This document shows, one piece after another, positions 45,170 through 57,439 of a stretch of 64,000 nt of DNA. Made by a program: the position numbers and the translations under genes. Position 1 is the first letter of the stretch, and the number at the start of each line of letters is the position of its first letter. Under the pieces are notes generated by a model that saw only the letters and a program-made list of their open reading frames with translations, was not told where the DNA came from and did no database searches. This stretch comes from Linanthus parryae (Eukaryota; Streptophyta; Magnoliopsida; Ericales; Polemoniaceae): positions 116,076,088-116,140,087 of the forward strand of contig JALGPY010000002.1 of assembly GCA_023055425.1 (NCBI GenBank). Reading direction: 5' to 3'.

Positions 45170-46574
45170 TGTTGGAATAGATGCCCTAGAGCCAATCTAA
45201 TTTTAGTATGAATTGGCTAGAATAATCATTGTATTATTTATGGAGATATTTAATATAATGAAGTCCTTAGATTTACAAATCCTGTTGTTTATCTTAAATA
45301 TCCCTAGTCAAATATAATGATTAACAGGACGATCATCTATAGACTAGTATGGGGTTGGATTGATATGGAGATATCACGATCCAACACATGGGTATGTATT
45401 AGGAGTAATGACATACCGGATTGACCCAAATCCGAGAAGGCTACATACAAGTTATGTAAAGTCACAAGCGCTTCTCGCGGTGATAGGATATTATCATCCT
45501 TAGACTTAAAGTCACTAGATCCTCTAGTTGTGGAATATTGTGCTTTGACAACGTCAAACGCTACTCCGTAACTGGGTAGTTTTAAAAGCGCATGTTGGGC
45601 ACAATAGGAAGCAAGCTTAGATATGGTGAGTGATGTAGATAGGATTTGTCCCTCCCACATAACGGGAGCAAATATCCGAGGCCACTCGAGGGATGGCGCA
45701 TATGGAATGTCTGGCCAGACTCATATGAATCAATATGGGGATATTGATGTCATATGCATGGATAGGGCTGTTCCCAGGATCGAGAAACATGGATTGGATA
45801 TACGAGTGTGACTTGTATGTCTCGTGTCCAATCCGGATAATGAGACAAAGGGATTCAATAATAAGATCAAAAGGTACTGTCAAGATGACTATTTCTATTA
45901 ATTGGGTGGCATGGATGTGTTGCTAGACACCGCTCCATGTTTGTAAATAGTTACTACCAATTAAGTAGAAACCTATGGGGTCACACACCATATGGATATA
46001 ATTGGACAATAGACTTAATTAATAAGGATTAATTAAAAGGATCATATTGCAACAAGTTGCTAACTTAGTAGGACTAGTTAGCAAATAATACTAATCCATA
46101 TATGGATATGATTAGTATTGGGGCATTTATGGAAACAACTAGGAGTAGTTGGACTATATAAAAGGAACTCCTTTCTTCCCTCTCAATACATGTTATTCAT
46201 AACACACATTGAGAGGAGAGAGAAGAGATGAGAGCAAGCAAGGCAAGAGGCGTCCGCCCCTTACCCGCCGCCCAAACCCGTCGGCCACACAAGGAGGCCG
46301 AGCCCCTCCTTGTGACTTTGTTGCGTGATTCCGTTCTCTCCTTCCTCTGTTCTAGCTAGTACAAAGAAGGTTGGGAGGTCCAATTCTCTATCCTAGGTGT
46401 GGATCAACCGTAGAGAACGTGACATTATTCGCGTTTGAAGTCATAAAAGGAGAACCCAAAGGTTAACACATAGTAATCCTTTACTATCGTTATGTGTTTT
46501 TGATTTGATCCTTGGAGGGATTTGAACGGAATAATTATCTACTTCCGCTGCGATTCCATGTTCAAAACCCTTGA
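45170..46574 (+). repeat. 3' LTR of the copia element, 1405 bp
   Basis: TGTTGGAATAGATGCCC to AACCCTTGA (terminal CA changed to GA). Differs from the 5' LTR by scattered substitutions and an indel near 46021. Confidence 0.92.
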
Positions 46575-46579
46575 TGCGT

Positions 46580-49127
46580 CTCTTCTTATCTTGTCTTGTT
46601 TATATTTAGTGGAGCTTATATTTAACTTGTTCCTCTCCATCCTTGTCTATATATGACCGTAAATGAATAAGGAAAATGGGGAATCACTCATGTAAATTGA
46701 AGTTGAGGGTGAAAGGCTAAGATTTGTTTGTTATCTTTTAGACCATTGGAGTTACCGAGTGCAGTATTCTGGGTCATTAGAATGTTATCGCTTACATTGG
46801 GTATTTATGTTTGGAGCCTTGTTACTTAGCTATTATTCGAGAGAAACGTTTCTTTGTTCATCGATTGCCCTTGGGTGTCACCATTCTTGTATAAGCGTAT
46901 TTTTTTATTTTCAATCTGACTGAGAGTTCTGATATTCAACCTTAACCGATTTACGGACCTTTTTTCTTGTGATAAATAGTTTATGATGTTGTAATGGTTA
47001 TCATTAGAGTTATTGATTTAAATTTTGGAAGCTTTCTACTACCCTGGTGCTAGCAATGAGATAAATTTTTGGTGTAGTCTAACTTATTTTAATAGTTTCA
47101 CGTTGGAATAGTTGGCTTATAACGTTGGTTGGCGTATATGATTGGATCATTGTCACTAAGCTAATATTTAGGTAATGGAATGGTTATTATCCTCTAAAAG
47201 ATTTTTCGAGTTTTATGCTTATATTGAATTCATTGGAGTTACATAAATCATTGGTGTACCGGGATAAATGAGTCCGCTCAGTTGTTGTAATCTTATCGGA
47301 CGATGTACTTGGAGCTTTGTTAACAGAAATATGTTTTTAAGGATTTATCACCAAAGATGACTTCAGTTACTAGCTTGCGAGTCTTGTTATTGTTGAACCT
47401 ATTTGAATATGAATAAGTTGCTTGGAGCATGTGCCTCGGTATCGTATTCTTTTGGTTACACATGTTTTAATTATTTTATTTCCTTAATTTCGAGGCAAAG
47501 TTTTATCACTGATGTCATAGGAAAGCAAAGAAAAAATGGAACCATGCCGCTTTAGAGTCATGTACACTATTTCTTCGATTTTCCGTCTTGTTAGGTGAGG
47601 CGTTTTGTACCATTCGAATGACAGTCCTGACCTTGGGAAGTTAATTTTGGAGTTTTGGAGGTTCAGCTATCGTTAGGGGAACAAGATTTTTGCTTATTTA
47701 TGAATCGTCTTTGGAGTTATATGATTCATTTTGACGCGTTTTCATTTTTGAGGGAATCGTAATCTAGAATATTTGATTTTGGTTTATGCTTAGGTTCACT
47801 AAGAGTACTTACTTTCACACTTGGGAGATTTTATGAACTTACTCTCTGTGAAGAGCCGCTTATGAGACAATAGCAATAGTTATTTGGGTTGATGACTGAA
47901 GCAATAAGGGTATTTTCTTTGGCACTGATTGAGTTGTGGGTGTGATCTCCCTAGTCACGTTATAATCTAAATCTTTATGTAATTGAGGCACTTTTTCATT
48001 AGATGTGTATGATTAGAGACTTCTCACCAAAGTCGTTGTTTTAGTCACGGAATGGTTAAGAGTTATATGCTTTTATTGGTCTGCTAGAGGTTCTACCTCT
48101 TGATGAGTAGAGGATCTTGTACTGGAGTAAATGGTTTGATCAACCCGAAATTCATTTGTAAGAGTGTGCTTATACTCGTTAGGAAGAGGGATTATAATGA
48201 AGGCTTTCTATATGTCACCAATGACCGTGTTCAAACAACTGAGAGACAAATCGGCATGTGAACTTCTTTTTGACATTGTTGTTATATACTTAAAATACTC
48301 GAACAAATAAATTTGTGTTATAATCTTGAATCTGACTCTGATTATTGTGGTTACTATTTTTGACTAAGATTTTACTCCTATGTGGAGAACACTAATACTT
48401 TATGTGAGACCTACTACGGGAATAAATGCCTCCAAGCAAAGTTATTCCTTGAAACCTGGTTGTGAATGATCAATGACGATCCAAGTTGCTAATTTTAATG
48501 GTGTGATATATGTGATATTATTGCATCTTCGTAGTGCTGTATGATAAGATAAAAAATGATCAATAGGCGATAGTTGTGTTGAATCCATCATCAACGATCC
48601 CTACCTCATAGCTTCACCACCTGTTCAGATGATCACATACGACTATGTCTTGAAGAGAGAATATAAAATTTTGGGCAATACCTTGTTCCATGTGTAGCAA
48701 CTTAGAAAGTGTGTTCCATACCACTTTCTGTATTGAATCCCAAACCAGAGACATTGACCACGTTAAGATTCTAGATACCATGACAAGGGGCACGTGTAAC
48801 AAGAATGTTAAGCTTGTAAATGTATTATGGACGAACCGCCGCACAAGGGAGGCAACATGTGAATCGAGGATTGGTATGAGGAAGAAGCGTCTTCACCTTT
48901 TGACGAGATATTTTGAGTTCTGAGGAAGTCACTCCTCTAAGGGGGGAAGGATGTAATCCTTCGGTTTTGCAGCACATCATTTTAGTACTCCTTATAGAAT
49001 GTTACTCATCATGCATGGCAAGAGGTTGCATTTGGTAGTTATACCCTAAAGTGGAGACCCATACCTCAGTGGGTTTTGAGAGGTTGTTTAAGCTTCGAGG
49101 ACGAAGCTCTCTTTAAGGGGGGAATGA
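46580..49127 (+). other. interior of the long-LTR element, right part
   Basis: No readable pol. Near the end a PPT-like TAAGGGGGGAAGG occurs at 48938-48950 and a second, TTTAAGGGGGGAATGA, at 49112-49127 directly before the LTR. Codons before each PPT (FEDEAL, EEVTPL) recall chromovirus C-terminal ends. Confidence 0.55.
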
Positions 49128-51595
49128 TGAAATACTCCGTTTTGTGAATATGGGTATTTATGATAACTATTGGGTGTTAATATAATATTATTATAAGAGT
49201 TGAGTATTATTTTTTATTTGGTTGGGAGTTAACTTTTATAGTTATTGAAGGTTTGGTGCTTTTATGTATTTTCTTATAACTATTATAGTGTCTTTTATTT
49301 AACTAAAGGGTGCTTGTTGTATTAAGCCTAAACCAGTGGGGGTTAAAGTGTCTTTTCCTTAAAGTTATCATCTTCTTCCTCCAACTCTTCCATGGACGGA
49401 AGAGTACTACTCCTACCCGAACACCACCATCACCACTCCTAAACTCAATGAAATTTGTTGATTTTTCGTCCCAATTCAATCCCAATACGATTCAAACTCA
49501 ACAAAGCTCGATAATTTATCTTAAAGCAATCCCATTTCGTCAATTTTTGGTCCCGATACAAAATCAAAGTTTTCGAAGTGGGTCTCCTACCACTCGCCGG
49601 ATTTCTCATCTCTCTAGTCTATTTAAACCCCTCAAACCCTGAGAGAATTCACACCAAATCACGATCAATCTCTCTCACCCATCTCTCTCTCTCCCAATCA
49701 GTTTTGCAAGCGGACCCCACCGGAGCCGAGCCCGCTGCCCCTTCGCCACCGTTCCGCCGCCATCCGCCACCGACGACCTCGCCGCTGTCGTCCGCCCTAT
49801 CCCCGCCGCCACCGTCAGCCTACGCCACTCTTTCCCGTCATTGTTTTTCTCCATCTATTCGGGTTTGAAAAACAAACCCATTTGACTCTCTCTCTCTCCT
49901 CGGTTTTTGTTTTGTTCTTTCTAGTTTTTACTATCAATGAAAGTTAGGTCATATTAATATTGTCTGGGAATAATCAACAAGCAGGGTTGTGGCCTAGTGG
50001 TTAAATGCTAACACTTAAGGCATGGTGGTATGAAAAAGCTAGGTTCTAGGTTCTAATCTCACAAGAGACAATTATTTTTATACAAGCTTAAAGTAATATT
50101 TTTGCACTCATCTTTACTCCAAAATAAAAGTGTAGAATAAAAATTATAAAAGTAAATTTTTCTTACTTATTTTTATAAGTTTGTAACAAATTAGAATAAG
50201 TTATTTTCCTCAAATAAATTTGTTATTTCTTTTAAATGAAATTTAGTTAGTTTATAACTTATATTCTCTACTAAGGCTTGTTTGAATTGGGAGAAACTAC
50301 TATTTGAATTAAAAGTGTTTTTGGGGTAAAATAATATGCTTCTCTACTCTAAATAATAAAAATAATAGTTTATCTAATCTTATAAGTTATATTTATATAA
50401 TTATAGTTTGTTATGTTCTTACAAAAATAAACGTTAGCTTTATAAAGCGTATTTTATTGTAAAAGGGGTTGTTCACCTTAGCAAAGGTTGGGGAAAGTTA
50501 GTAAGGGACTTATTTCATTTACCAATAGGACTTCGTGTGCAATGTGTTGAGTAGGATATTATTAAATTTGTAGGCGACAGTCTCATTTACGAAGGATACG
50601 TCGAGTATTACTAGCAAGTGATTTGCTTTTCTTGAGATTAAATGTAAGTAAACATACCAGGCCTAGCGCCCATTCCGCCTTTTCGTGTCGAATGTTTTCC
50701 CTTCCTATTTGTCTCAAAATGATTTTATGTGAAACATGTGCTACCTGAATACTTGTTTCAAATTGTTGAAATGTTTCTCTGAAAATCTCACGGCAATCTA
50801 TTAATCGACGATAACGTAAAATGGAAGAGTTGTGCGGGGGATTATTGTTGTATGGTTACTATTGACATTGGGCGTATTGACTTCGGTCTCTCGTCCAATT
50901 TATTTTATTTAATCCAGTTGCAAGTCCCCGAATAGCTCCTTTTACTCACTCTTCTGGCCGCAAGAAGTCTATAAGGGGGTGTCGACACTTAAGGTCTTGG
51001 ATGCTTGCGAAGTGGTTGGTTTTCCCCGTATCAACAAAGTAACAAATTGGTTTTGGATTGGATGTTTTAATGGAAATTGGAATATTATGAGTTTTGGAAT
51101 CCCATTACTTGGATAATGGATGTGATTTGGAAAATATAAATGAACTTGGAATCTCTCATCTTATTTCTTTTATAAAAGGGTCAAAGCTTTTACTTTCACT
51201 TTGTTTTAGCGAAACTGCTACAAACCGGTTTTCAAATTACTTCATAATATGTTTACATGCTTGGGCGTTACTTACTCAGTATTTCCGCTGACTTTGGAAA
51301 ATGTGGTGTTTCTCTTTTGTTTTCTGCACCACAGTTCTATATGATGGGAGCATAGCTTAGCAGGGGACGCGAATCATCACTTAGACGATTAGTGATATCA
51401 CACTTAGTTCCTTAGAGATTCTTTTAGTATCATTAAACTGTAGTTGGATTGTGTGCCTGAGTTTGAGGCTCAAGGATTGGAGTTTAATAAAGTTATGTTC
51501 GGATTCTCTGTTTTAAACCTCCTTGTATCCGGGTTTAATCTCGGGTGTGGAGTGACACCCCCGTGTTTCCGGCTTGGTCATTTTGTGGTGTTACA
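49128..51595 (+). repeat. 3' LTR of the long-LTR element, 2468 bp
   Basis: Aligns along its length with 32883-35120, with substitutions and small indels. It carries about 230 bp more (roughly 50945-51185), bounded by CTTTTACT on both sides, which the 5' LTR lacks. Confidence 0.85.
49985..50070 (+). repeat. tRNA-like (SINE-type) module inside the 3' LTR
   Basis: TGGCCTAGTGGTTAAATGC (A box) and GGTTCTAATCTC (B box), the counterpart of 33755-33850. The A box is better kept here, the B box better there. Confidence 0.6.
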
Positions 51596-52008
51596 ACCTG
51601 CCTCGGGTGAATCCATTCAATGTGGAGGAAGCGCACTTGTCTGAGACAGTGTGGTTCACAGAAATGGCAGATGAACCTGTTCCAGCACCATTTCAGCCAA
51701 CTCCTCTACCCAGTTGGGAGGACATCCAAGACTAGTCGCCAGCCGGGGTGTTGGTAATGCGGGAAGCAACTAAGGAAAAGCATCCCGCGCGGGAGGAGGT
51801 CCCTAGGGTGACCAAGAACGTCTACACTCTATAGAGGGTCATCAAGCATGATGAGAACGACAAACAGGTGGGCAACTCCTACTCCAACGGCAAGAAATAT
51901 TATGGCATCTGAAGGTACGCGGGGTCATCTTCGACCTTCCCCATCGGGGGTGTCCCCGGGCAAATTTGTGAGCTAACGGAGGCTCCAAAGGAGGATAAGG
52001 GGAGCACA
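51596..52008 (+). pseudogene. Tat pol linker between protease and RT
   Basis: One frame reads NPFNVEEAHLSETVWFTEMA, then stops near 51733, 51831 and 51910 interrupt it before SSTFPIGGVPGQICELTEAP, which leads into the RT frame. It resumes the Tat pol after the ACCTG duplication. Confidence 0.7.
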
Positions 52009-52956
52009 TTGCTGGAGGAAATCAAGGAGGCCCCCGAATGTATGGAGGACCGCCCGAAGCCACAGAAGCAAGAACTAAAAGAGGTACTCCTAAGTCCCAC
52101 TGAGGAAAAGAAGAGGCCGGTCTTCTTGAGCGCGAATCTCAGTAATGAGGAAGAACAAGAGCTGATTCAGCTGTTGAAAGAATACAGGGATGTATTCGCG
52201 TGGGACTACGATGAGATGCCAGTGCTAGATCAAGGCATCACCATGCATTGGCTGGATGTTATTCCAGGATCAAAGCCAATCAAGAAAAGCGCAAGAAATT
52301 TCTGTCCTGAGATAAATGTCAAGATCAAGGAGGAGATCGTCAAGTTGATGAAATCCAAATTCATCGAGCCTAACCACCATCCAACCTGGCTCGCAAATGT
52401 AGTGCCTGTTTTGAAGAAAAATGGGAGCCTTCGCGTATGCATCGATTTTAGAGACCTAAACAAGTTCTGCCCGAAGGACGAATTCCCTTTGCCAAACATA
52501 GACCTTCTGATTGATTCCACCGCAGGCCACGAAATGTCCAGCTTCATGGATGGATTTAGCGGCTATAATCAGATTAAGATGGATCCAGAAGATGCAAAGA
52601 AAACGACATTCATCACTCCTGTGGGAGTTTTCAATTACACGGTTATGCCATTCGGTCTAAAGAATGCAGGGGCCATGTATCAACCCGCCATGATGGCCTT
52701 ATTCCATGACATGATGCAACAGGAAGCTGAGTTCTATGTGGATGATCTAGTGGTTAAATCAAGGCTATATCAGGGTCATCTGAAAGAGTTGAGGAAAGTC
52801 TTCAACATGTGCAGAGCCTTTCAGTTGAAGATGAACCCTATGAAGTGTGCATTCGGAGTGACCTCCGGAAAATTTATAGGCTGCGTGATTCACAGACATG
52901 GGATCGAACCTGACCCCGCAAAAATATCGACGATCACTAACTTACCTACACCATAG
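52009..52956 (+). pseudogene. Tat reverse transcriptase
   Basis: Open for 315 codons. FAWDYDEMPVLDQGITMHWL, VVPVLKKNGSLRVCIDFRDL, NKFCPKDEFPLPNIDLLID, FMDGFSGYNQIKMDPEDAKK (Asp), TVMPFGLKNAGAMYQ and EFYVDDLVVKS (YVDD). Ends at a TAG where Gln is expected. The domain looks complete, but the polyprotein around it is broken. Confidence 0.92.
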
Positions 52957-53585
52957 TCCCAAACCGCGTTGAAGGCATTCCTAAGGAAGTTATCATATCT
53001 GAGAAGGTTCATACCAGCAATTGCAGAGTTGACCTTTTGTTTCAGCAATTTTCTCAAGAAGAACGCAACGTTCTCATAAACAGAAGAGCATCAAGCTGCG
53101 TTTGAAAAGTTGAAGAATTATTGGCATCTCCAAGAGTCATGATCGCGCCCCAACTGGGATCACCTTTGCTGCTGTACTTAACCTCAACCAAGAGTTCTAT
53201 TGGGACATTACTAGCTCAGGAGTTTGAAGGGCAAGAGAGGCCAGTATACTACATCTCGCGCATGGTCCAATCTATGGAATCCAGGTATACAGACATCGAG
53301 AGACACTGCCTGTCCCTATTATTCGCTATTGAAAATTAAAACATTACTTTTCTTTTCACAAAGTAGTCGTCTTAACAAAGAACGACCCTATACGCTATCT
53401 GCTGGGGCACTCACCTCCCTCTGGAAGACTTGCAAAGTGGTACATGATCATTTCCCAGTATGATATAGTCTGTACGCAACCCAAGGCCATCAAGTCCCAG
53501 GCATTGGCGGATCTACTAGCCCAGTTCCCGGATGAGAACTACGAGCCTGTGAAAGAAGAACTTGAGGGGCCAGAGATATAAGCAA
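52957..53585 (+). pseudogene. Tat connection and first RNase H domain
   Basis: LKAFLRKLSYLRRFIPAIAE, stops, then LLLYLTSTKSSIGTLLAQ (RNase H strand), QERPVYYISRMVQSMESRYT, a frameshift near 53335, and in another frame NDPIRYLLGHSPPSGRLAKW. It lacks a clear Asp at the first catalytic site (LYLTSTKSS), as is common in the degenerate first RNase H of dual-RNase-H elements. Confidence 0.8.
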
Positions 53586-53589
53586 TCAA

Positions 53590-53990
53590 TAACCAGTATT
53601 GGAAGCTGCCTTTCGATGGATCTTCAACAAGAGCAGGAGGAGGAATTGGAGTAGTGCTAATCAAGCCCGACCAAGAGGTTGTCCAGATGTCGACCATGCT
53701 GGAATTTGCGGTAAAAAATAATGAGGCCGAATACGAAGCCCTGATCGCGGGACTGCTCGCAGCCAAGGCCTTGGAGGTTCAAAATCTCATTATCATGGGA
53801 GACTCCAAATTAATTGTCAAACAAGCCTCGGGAGAATATGCGCTAAAGGAGATCAACTTGCTGAAGTAAAGGTAAATGGTCCAGAAGTTGGTTCAGAAGT
53901 TCATATATGTCAGATACGAGCACACTTCGAGGTCTGATAATCGACATGCGGACGCGCTGGCTACCAGATCAGCTCTGATAAGTGCCCGAC
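53590..53990 (+). pseudogene. second (archaeal-type) RNase H of the Tat element
   Basis: YWKLPFDGSSTRAGGGIGVV (catalytic Asp in DGS), NNEAEYEALIAGLLAAKALE (Glu), IIMGDSKLIVKQASGEYA (Asp), and after a stop at 53868 RYEHTSRSDNRHADALATRS with the HADALA C-terminal motif. An additional RNase H of this type is the mark of the Tat/Athila side of plant gypsy elements. Confidence 0.88.
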
Positions 53991-53999
53991 AAAAATCTC

Positions 54000-55628
54000 G
54001 ATCGAAGTCAAGACGACTCCGTCCCCGGTAAAAGACCTGTGTGAGGAGGAGTCCCCTGAAGAAGCAGATTGGAGAAAGCCCATCATGCGTGCGATGGCTG
54101 ATGGAACCAACAAAGAAACTTGGGTTTCCATCAAGGGATTTTGCATACACGAGGGATTGCTATACTACAAAGGCCTGGGGGGATTCTCATGCGATGCGTA
54201 ACAGAAGAGGAAGGTCGAGCAACCTTGGAGAAAATCCACCAACATTCATGCAGAGACAATGATATTTCCATCTACACGAAGGCCCAAAGATATGGGATCC
54301 ATTGGCCACGAATGCCATACTTTGCAGCTATTATACCGAGCAGCTGTGAAAAATGCGCGCTGATTAAAGATTATCTGGAAATATCCACAATCGAAGACGG
54401 GGATTGGCGAAAGCCTATAATCGACTACGTACAAGAGGGGACTCTGCCTTCCAACACAAAAGAGGCTGATAAGCTCAAATGGAAGGCTACCCGATACATC
54501 TTAAAGGAAAGTTTGCTGTGGCGGAAAGGACACAACGGGAACTTGCTCAGATGTCTAAACGGGCAAGAGACCCAGGAGGTCATGGAGATGTCCCACCAGG
54601 TATAGCACCAAGGAGGTGCGAAGCTATGGAGACAGCTCTTAATATTTGGATATTTCTGGAAACCCATGGAAGCTGATTGCCACGCGAAAGTCAGAAGATG
54701 CCAGCAATGCCAATTTCATGGCAATCTAGTGCATGCTCTTATCGTCGACTTACACACGTTGGAGACTCCTTGGCTGTTTCACACTTGGTCTATGGATTTC
54801 ATCGGACCAATACGACCATCGTCGCGTGGGAATGAATATATTCTCACAGGAACATAGCGATTCACTAAGTGGGTTGAGGCAATCCCTCTCAAAACAGCAA
54901 ATGCATTGGTAGTGGTCAAATTCATACAGGAAAATATCATCCATCGCTTTGGTATCCCTAACACCATCATGTCCGACAATGGAAATCCTTTTGTCAATCG
55001 CTAGGTGGCCGCGAAACTAATGGAGTACAACATAAGGCAAATATGTTCAACACCCTATTATTCAAAAGGAAATGGACAAGCGGAGGCCACAAACAAGACG
55101 TTGCTCCGAATATTGAGCAAAATGGTCGTAGACGATCACAAAAAATGGGCAGATTCTCTGGGAATGGCGCTTTGGGCGTATCGCACATCGCCTAGGACTC
55201 CTACAGGAACATCCCCATTCTTACTATGCTATGGGGCTGAAGGAGTTGTCCCTTCTGAAGTCAAGGTGAATTCAGCAAGACTGGCTTTCAGCGCTTTATA
55301 TGACAACGAGCGCAACCATGTTCTCATCCTATTAGAGGAAAAACGCGAGAAAGCTAATAGGACGAACACCAAGTATAAAGAATGGATCTCGCACGCCTAC
55401 AACAAAACGGTCCAGCATAGGGACTTTGCAGTAGGGGACCTAGTCCTGCGAGCCTCCGACCATTGCATGTGCGAAGCAGCCCATCCCAAGTTTGCAGCTA
55501 ACTGGGAAGGACCCTTCGAGGTTAGAGAAGTCTTCGATAGTGGTTATTGCAACATTCTACGCTGCCACGGGTCTGCCACCACTCCAACCCCAGTCAATAT
55601 GCGGTGGCTGAAAAAGTACTATCCCTAG
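54000..55628 (+). pseudogene. Tat integrase
   Basis: Zinc-binding region GRATLEKIHQHSC with later SCEKCALIKD or CHAKVRRCQQCQFHG, core with FHTWSMDFIGPIRPSSRGNE (Asp), IPNTIMSDNGNPFVNR (Asp), YYSKGNGQAEATNKTLLRIL (Glu), and C-terminal FAVGDLVLRASDHCM and KFAANWEGPFEVREVF. Stops near 54605, 54857 and 55003, plus frame changes. The last block (55005-55628) is open and ends at TAG 55626-55628. Confidence 0.88.
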
Positions 55629-55799
55629 CTTTGTCTCTTTACTTTGCTTAACACTTGCAAAGTATATCTTTCTAAAATCCTCGCATATGGGGATTCATAT
55701 AATGATAATAACTCTCCCATATAAGAGCTCTTTTATAAACTACCAGTCTCATTTTATCATCTTGCTTATATGATTTAGCAGCTGACCATGATGCAAATG

Positions 55800-56400
55800 T
55801 AAGCCTATCTATTTAGATAACATCTAAACGCATAATGAAAAGCCTACCTGTTCAGATAGCATCATTACGCGAACGTAAGACTATCTCATATGATAGCAGT
55901 AATGCAAATCCAAAGCCTATCTGTCAAGATAGCAGCCAAACGTGACTAAAGCCTATCTGTCTAGATAGCAATCAAACGCGACTAAAGCCTATCTGTCTAG
56001 ATAGCAGCAAATACAAAAGCCTATCTGTCTAGACAGCAGCTAACTGCAAATTGAAAGCCTATCTGTCTAGATTGCAGCCAGAAGTAAACTAAAAGCCTAT
56101 CTGTTTAGATAGCAGCCATCCGCAAATAAAAGAATATCTATTCAGATAGCAGCCAAACGCGACTAAGCCCGTCCGTCTGATGGCAGCAATAAAGTCTATC
56201 TTATTAGACAACTGCAAGTGCAAATCAAAGAACACTTGCATAACAGCCAAGATGCGCGTCTATCTGATTAAATAACAGTCAAAAGCAAGTCTATCCTATT
56301 AGACAAAATAGCAAATGCAAAGCATATTTTCATAGCAACCAAATACGGCTTACAACTTATCTGTTTAGATAGCAGCCCGAAGCAAAGCTTACAAATGAAA
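55800..56400 (+). repeat. tandem array of about 13 hairpin units, period about 36 bp
   Basis: Repeating GCCTATCTGTCTAGATAGCA followed by a variable 12-18 nt spacer such as GCCAAACGCGACTAAA. Each unit contains the inverted repeat CTATC...GATAG. Copies drift in the spacer more than in the stem. It lies in the region between pol and the antisense ORF, where Tat elements often carry tandem repeats. Confidence 0.9.
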
Positions 56401-56657
56401 AATGCTTGCAATCAAAAGCTAAGTGTTCTCAAAGAACGTTAAAATAGATTCCTACATGGGACTCTAAAGCTATGAAACTGATTACGAGCAACCCGATGCT
56501 GTCGTCGACGTCCTCGACTAGAACAGAGTCCTTGTTGATACCCCTGGCATGGCAATATGCCAGATGAACTTCAAGCCATGAAGGTTGTTGATGTGAAGAA
56601 CAAGCGGGAGAACAGCTCATGAGGTAGGAAGCTGATTGGGCGTAAGTAGGAAGCACC

Positions 56658-56800
56658 CCCACTCGTTACTCCCTGGCTTAAGCACTGGTGGCAGATAGTT
56701 CTCCGCCGGAGATCCACCGGAGATGCACCCCACTCATTACTTGCTGGTTTAAGAATTGGTGGCAGATTATTCTCCGCCGGACGTTCACCGGAGACAATCC
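56658..56800. repeat. imperfect tandem duplication, about 72-bp units
   Basis: Both units run from CCCACTC(G/A)TTACT through TGGTGGCAGAT to TTCTCCGCCGGA and CACCGGAGA, with substitutions between them. Confidence 0.75.
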
Positions 56801-57022
56801 CCGCAAACATGACTGGGAAAAAGATGTCTTCTTTCCAACAGAAAAGCTTACATCACCAGTCTTCGAAAAGCCCATGCGAATCAGAAGATTCTTCTTTGAG
56901 TTCCTTGGGAGCCATTTCTATAGCACAACGCATAAGTGAAAGATTGGAGATCCAGAGCTCACTGAAAATGGGTAAAAAGCAATGAAAAGAATGGCAAGGA
57001 CTCAGGAGAAGTGCAATTTTGT

Positions 57023-57142
57023 CAATCGCAAGAACCCAGAAGGGTAGCAACGGCAGAAAACAAAATGGCAGAGAAGAGGGATCAATTGCAAGAACCCAGA
57101 AGGGTAGCAACGACGGAAACAAAATGGCAGAGAAGGGGGTTT
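57023..57142. repeat. tandem duplication, 60-bp units
   Basis: GCAAGAACCCAGAAGGGTAG with downstream AACAAAATGGCAGAGAAG occurs twice, offset by 60 bp, with three or four differences. Confidence 0.85.
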
Positions 57143-57439
57143 ATATAGAACTCAAGGGAGACTCTTCAGTTCTCGGTTGAGTCAGCAAACGCCTCGAAAA
57201 CGGGCGAGAATCAATGACCCTATTAAAGCCTATAACGATATAGTAGCCCTGGGAAGTGATGAGGTTTTGGATTACTATGTGACGGGCACACCTTATTTAA
57301 ATTCCACGACGGAACAACAGTTCAGACAATGATGGCGGCTTATGGGGACCTGAGCCTCCAAAGCATTAAAATATTCAGGACTCACCAAGAATCTTGAGTT
57401 AGTCAGTTCTAAACTGCAGCAAAACAAGACATACGCGCA

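Larger units (their letters stand above)
38205..46574 (+). mobile_element. Ty1/copia retrotransposon, complete structure, decayed ORF
   Basis: LTRs 38205-39602 and 45170-46574, primer-binding site at 39604, gag, protease, integrase, RT, RNase H in copia order, polypurine tract CAAGTGGGAGAC before the 3' LTR. The flanking 5-mers TGTGC (38200-38204) and TGCGT (46575-46579) match at three of five positions, both differences being C/T transitions, so the duplication is imperfect. Inserted into the interior of the long-LTR element; the youngest insertion in the nest. Confidence 0.92.
32883..51595 (+). mobile_element. long-LTR, non-coding (LARD-like) retrotransposon, interrupted
   Basis: LTRs 32883-35120 and 49128-51595, primer-binding site TGGTATCTGAGCCTGGCA at 35123, polypurine tract TTTAAGGGGGGAATGA ending at 49127, and the TSD ACCTG. 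After removing the nested copia element, the interior is about 5.6 kb and shows no readable protease, RT, RNase H or integrase. Its last codons (FEDEALFKGG-like text before the PPT) recall chromovirus pol ends, so it is probably derived from a gypsy element. It would depend on enzymes from a relative, as known large retrotransposon derivatives do. Confidence 0.8.

Noticed and set aside
55800..56400. Regular repeats with similar spacers, CRISPR-like spacing
   Set aside because: Plant nuclear context inside a retrotransposon; repeats and spacers both drift and the period is irregular, as in a minisatellite.
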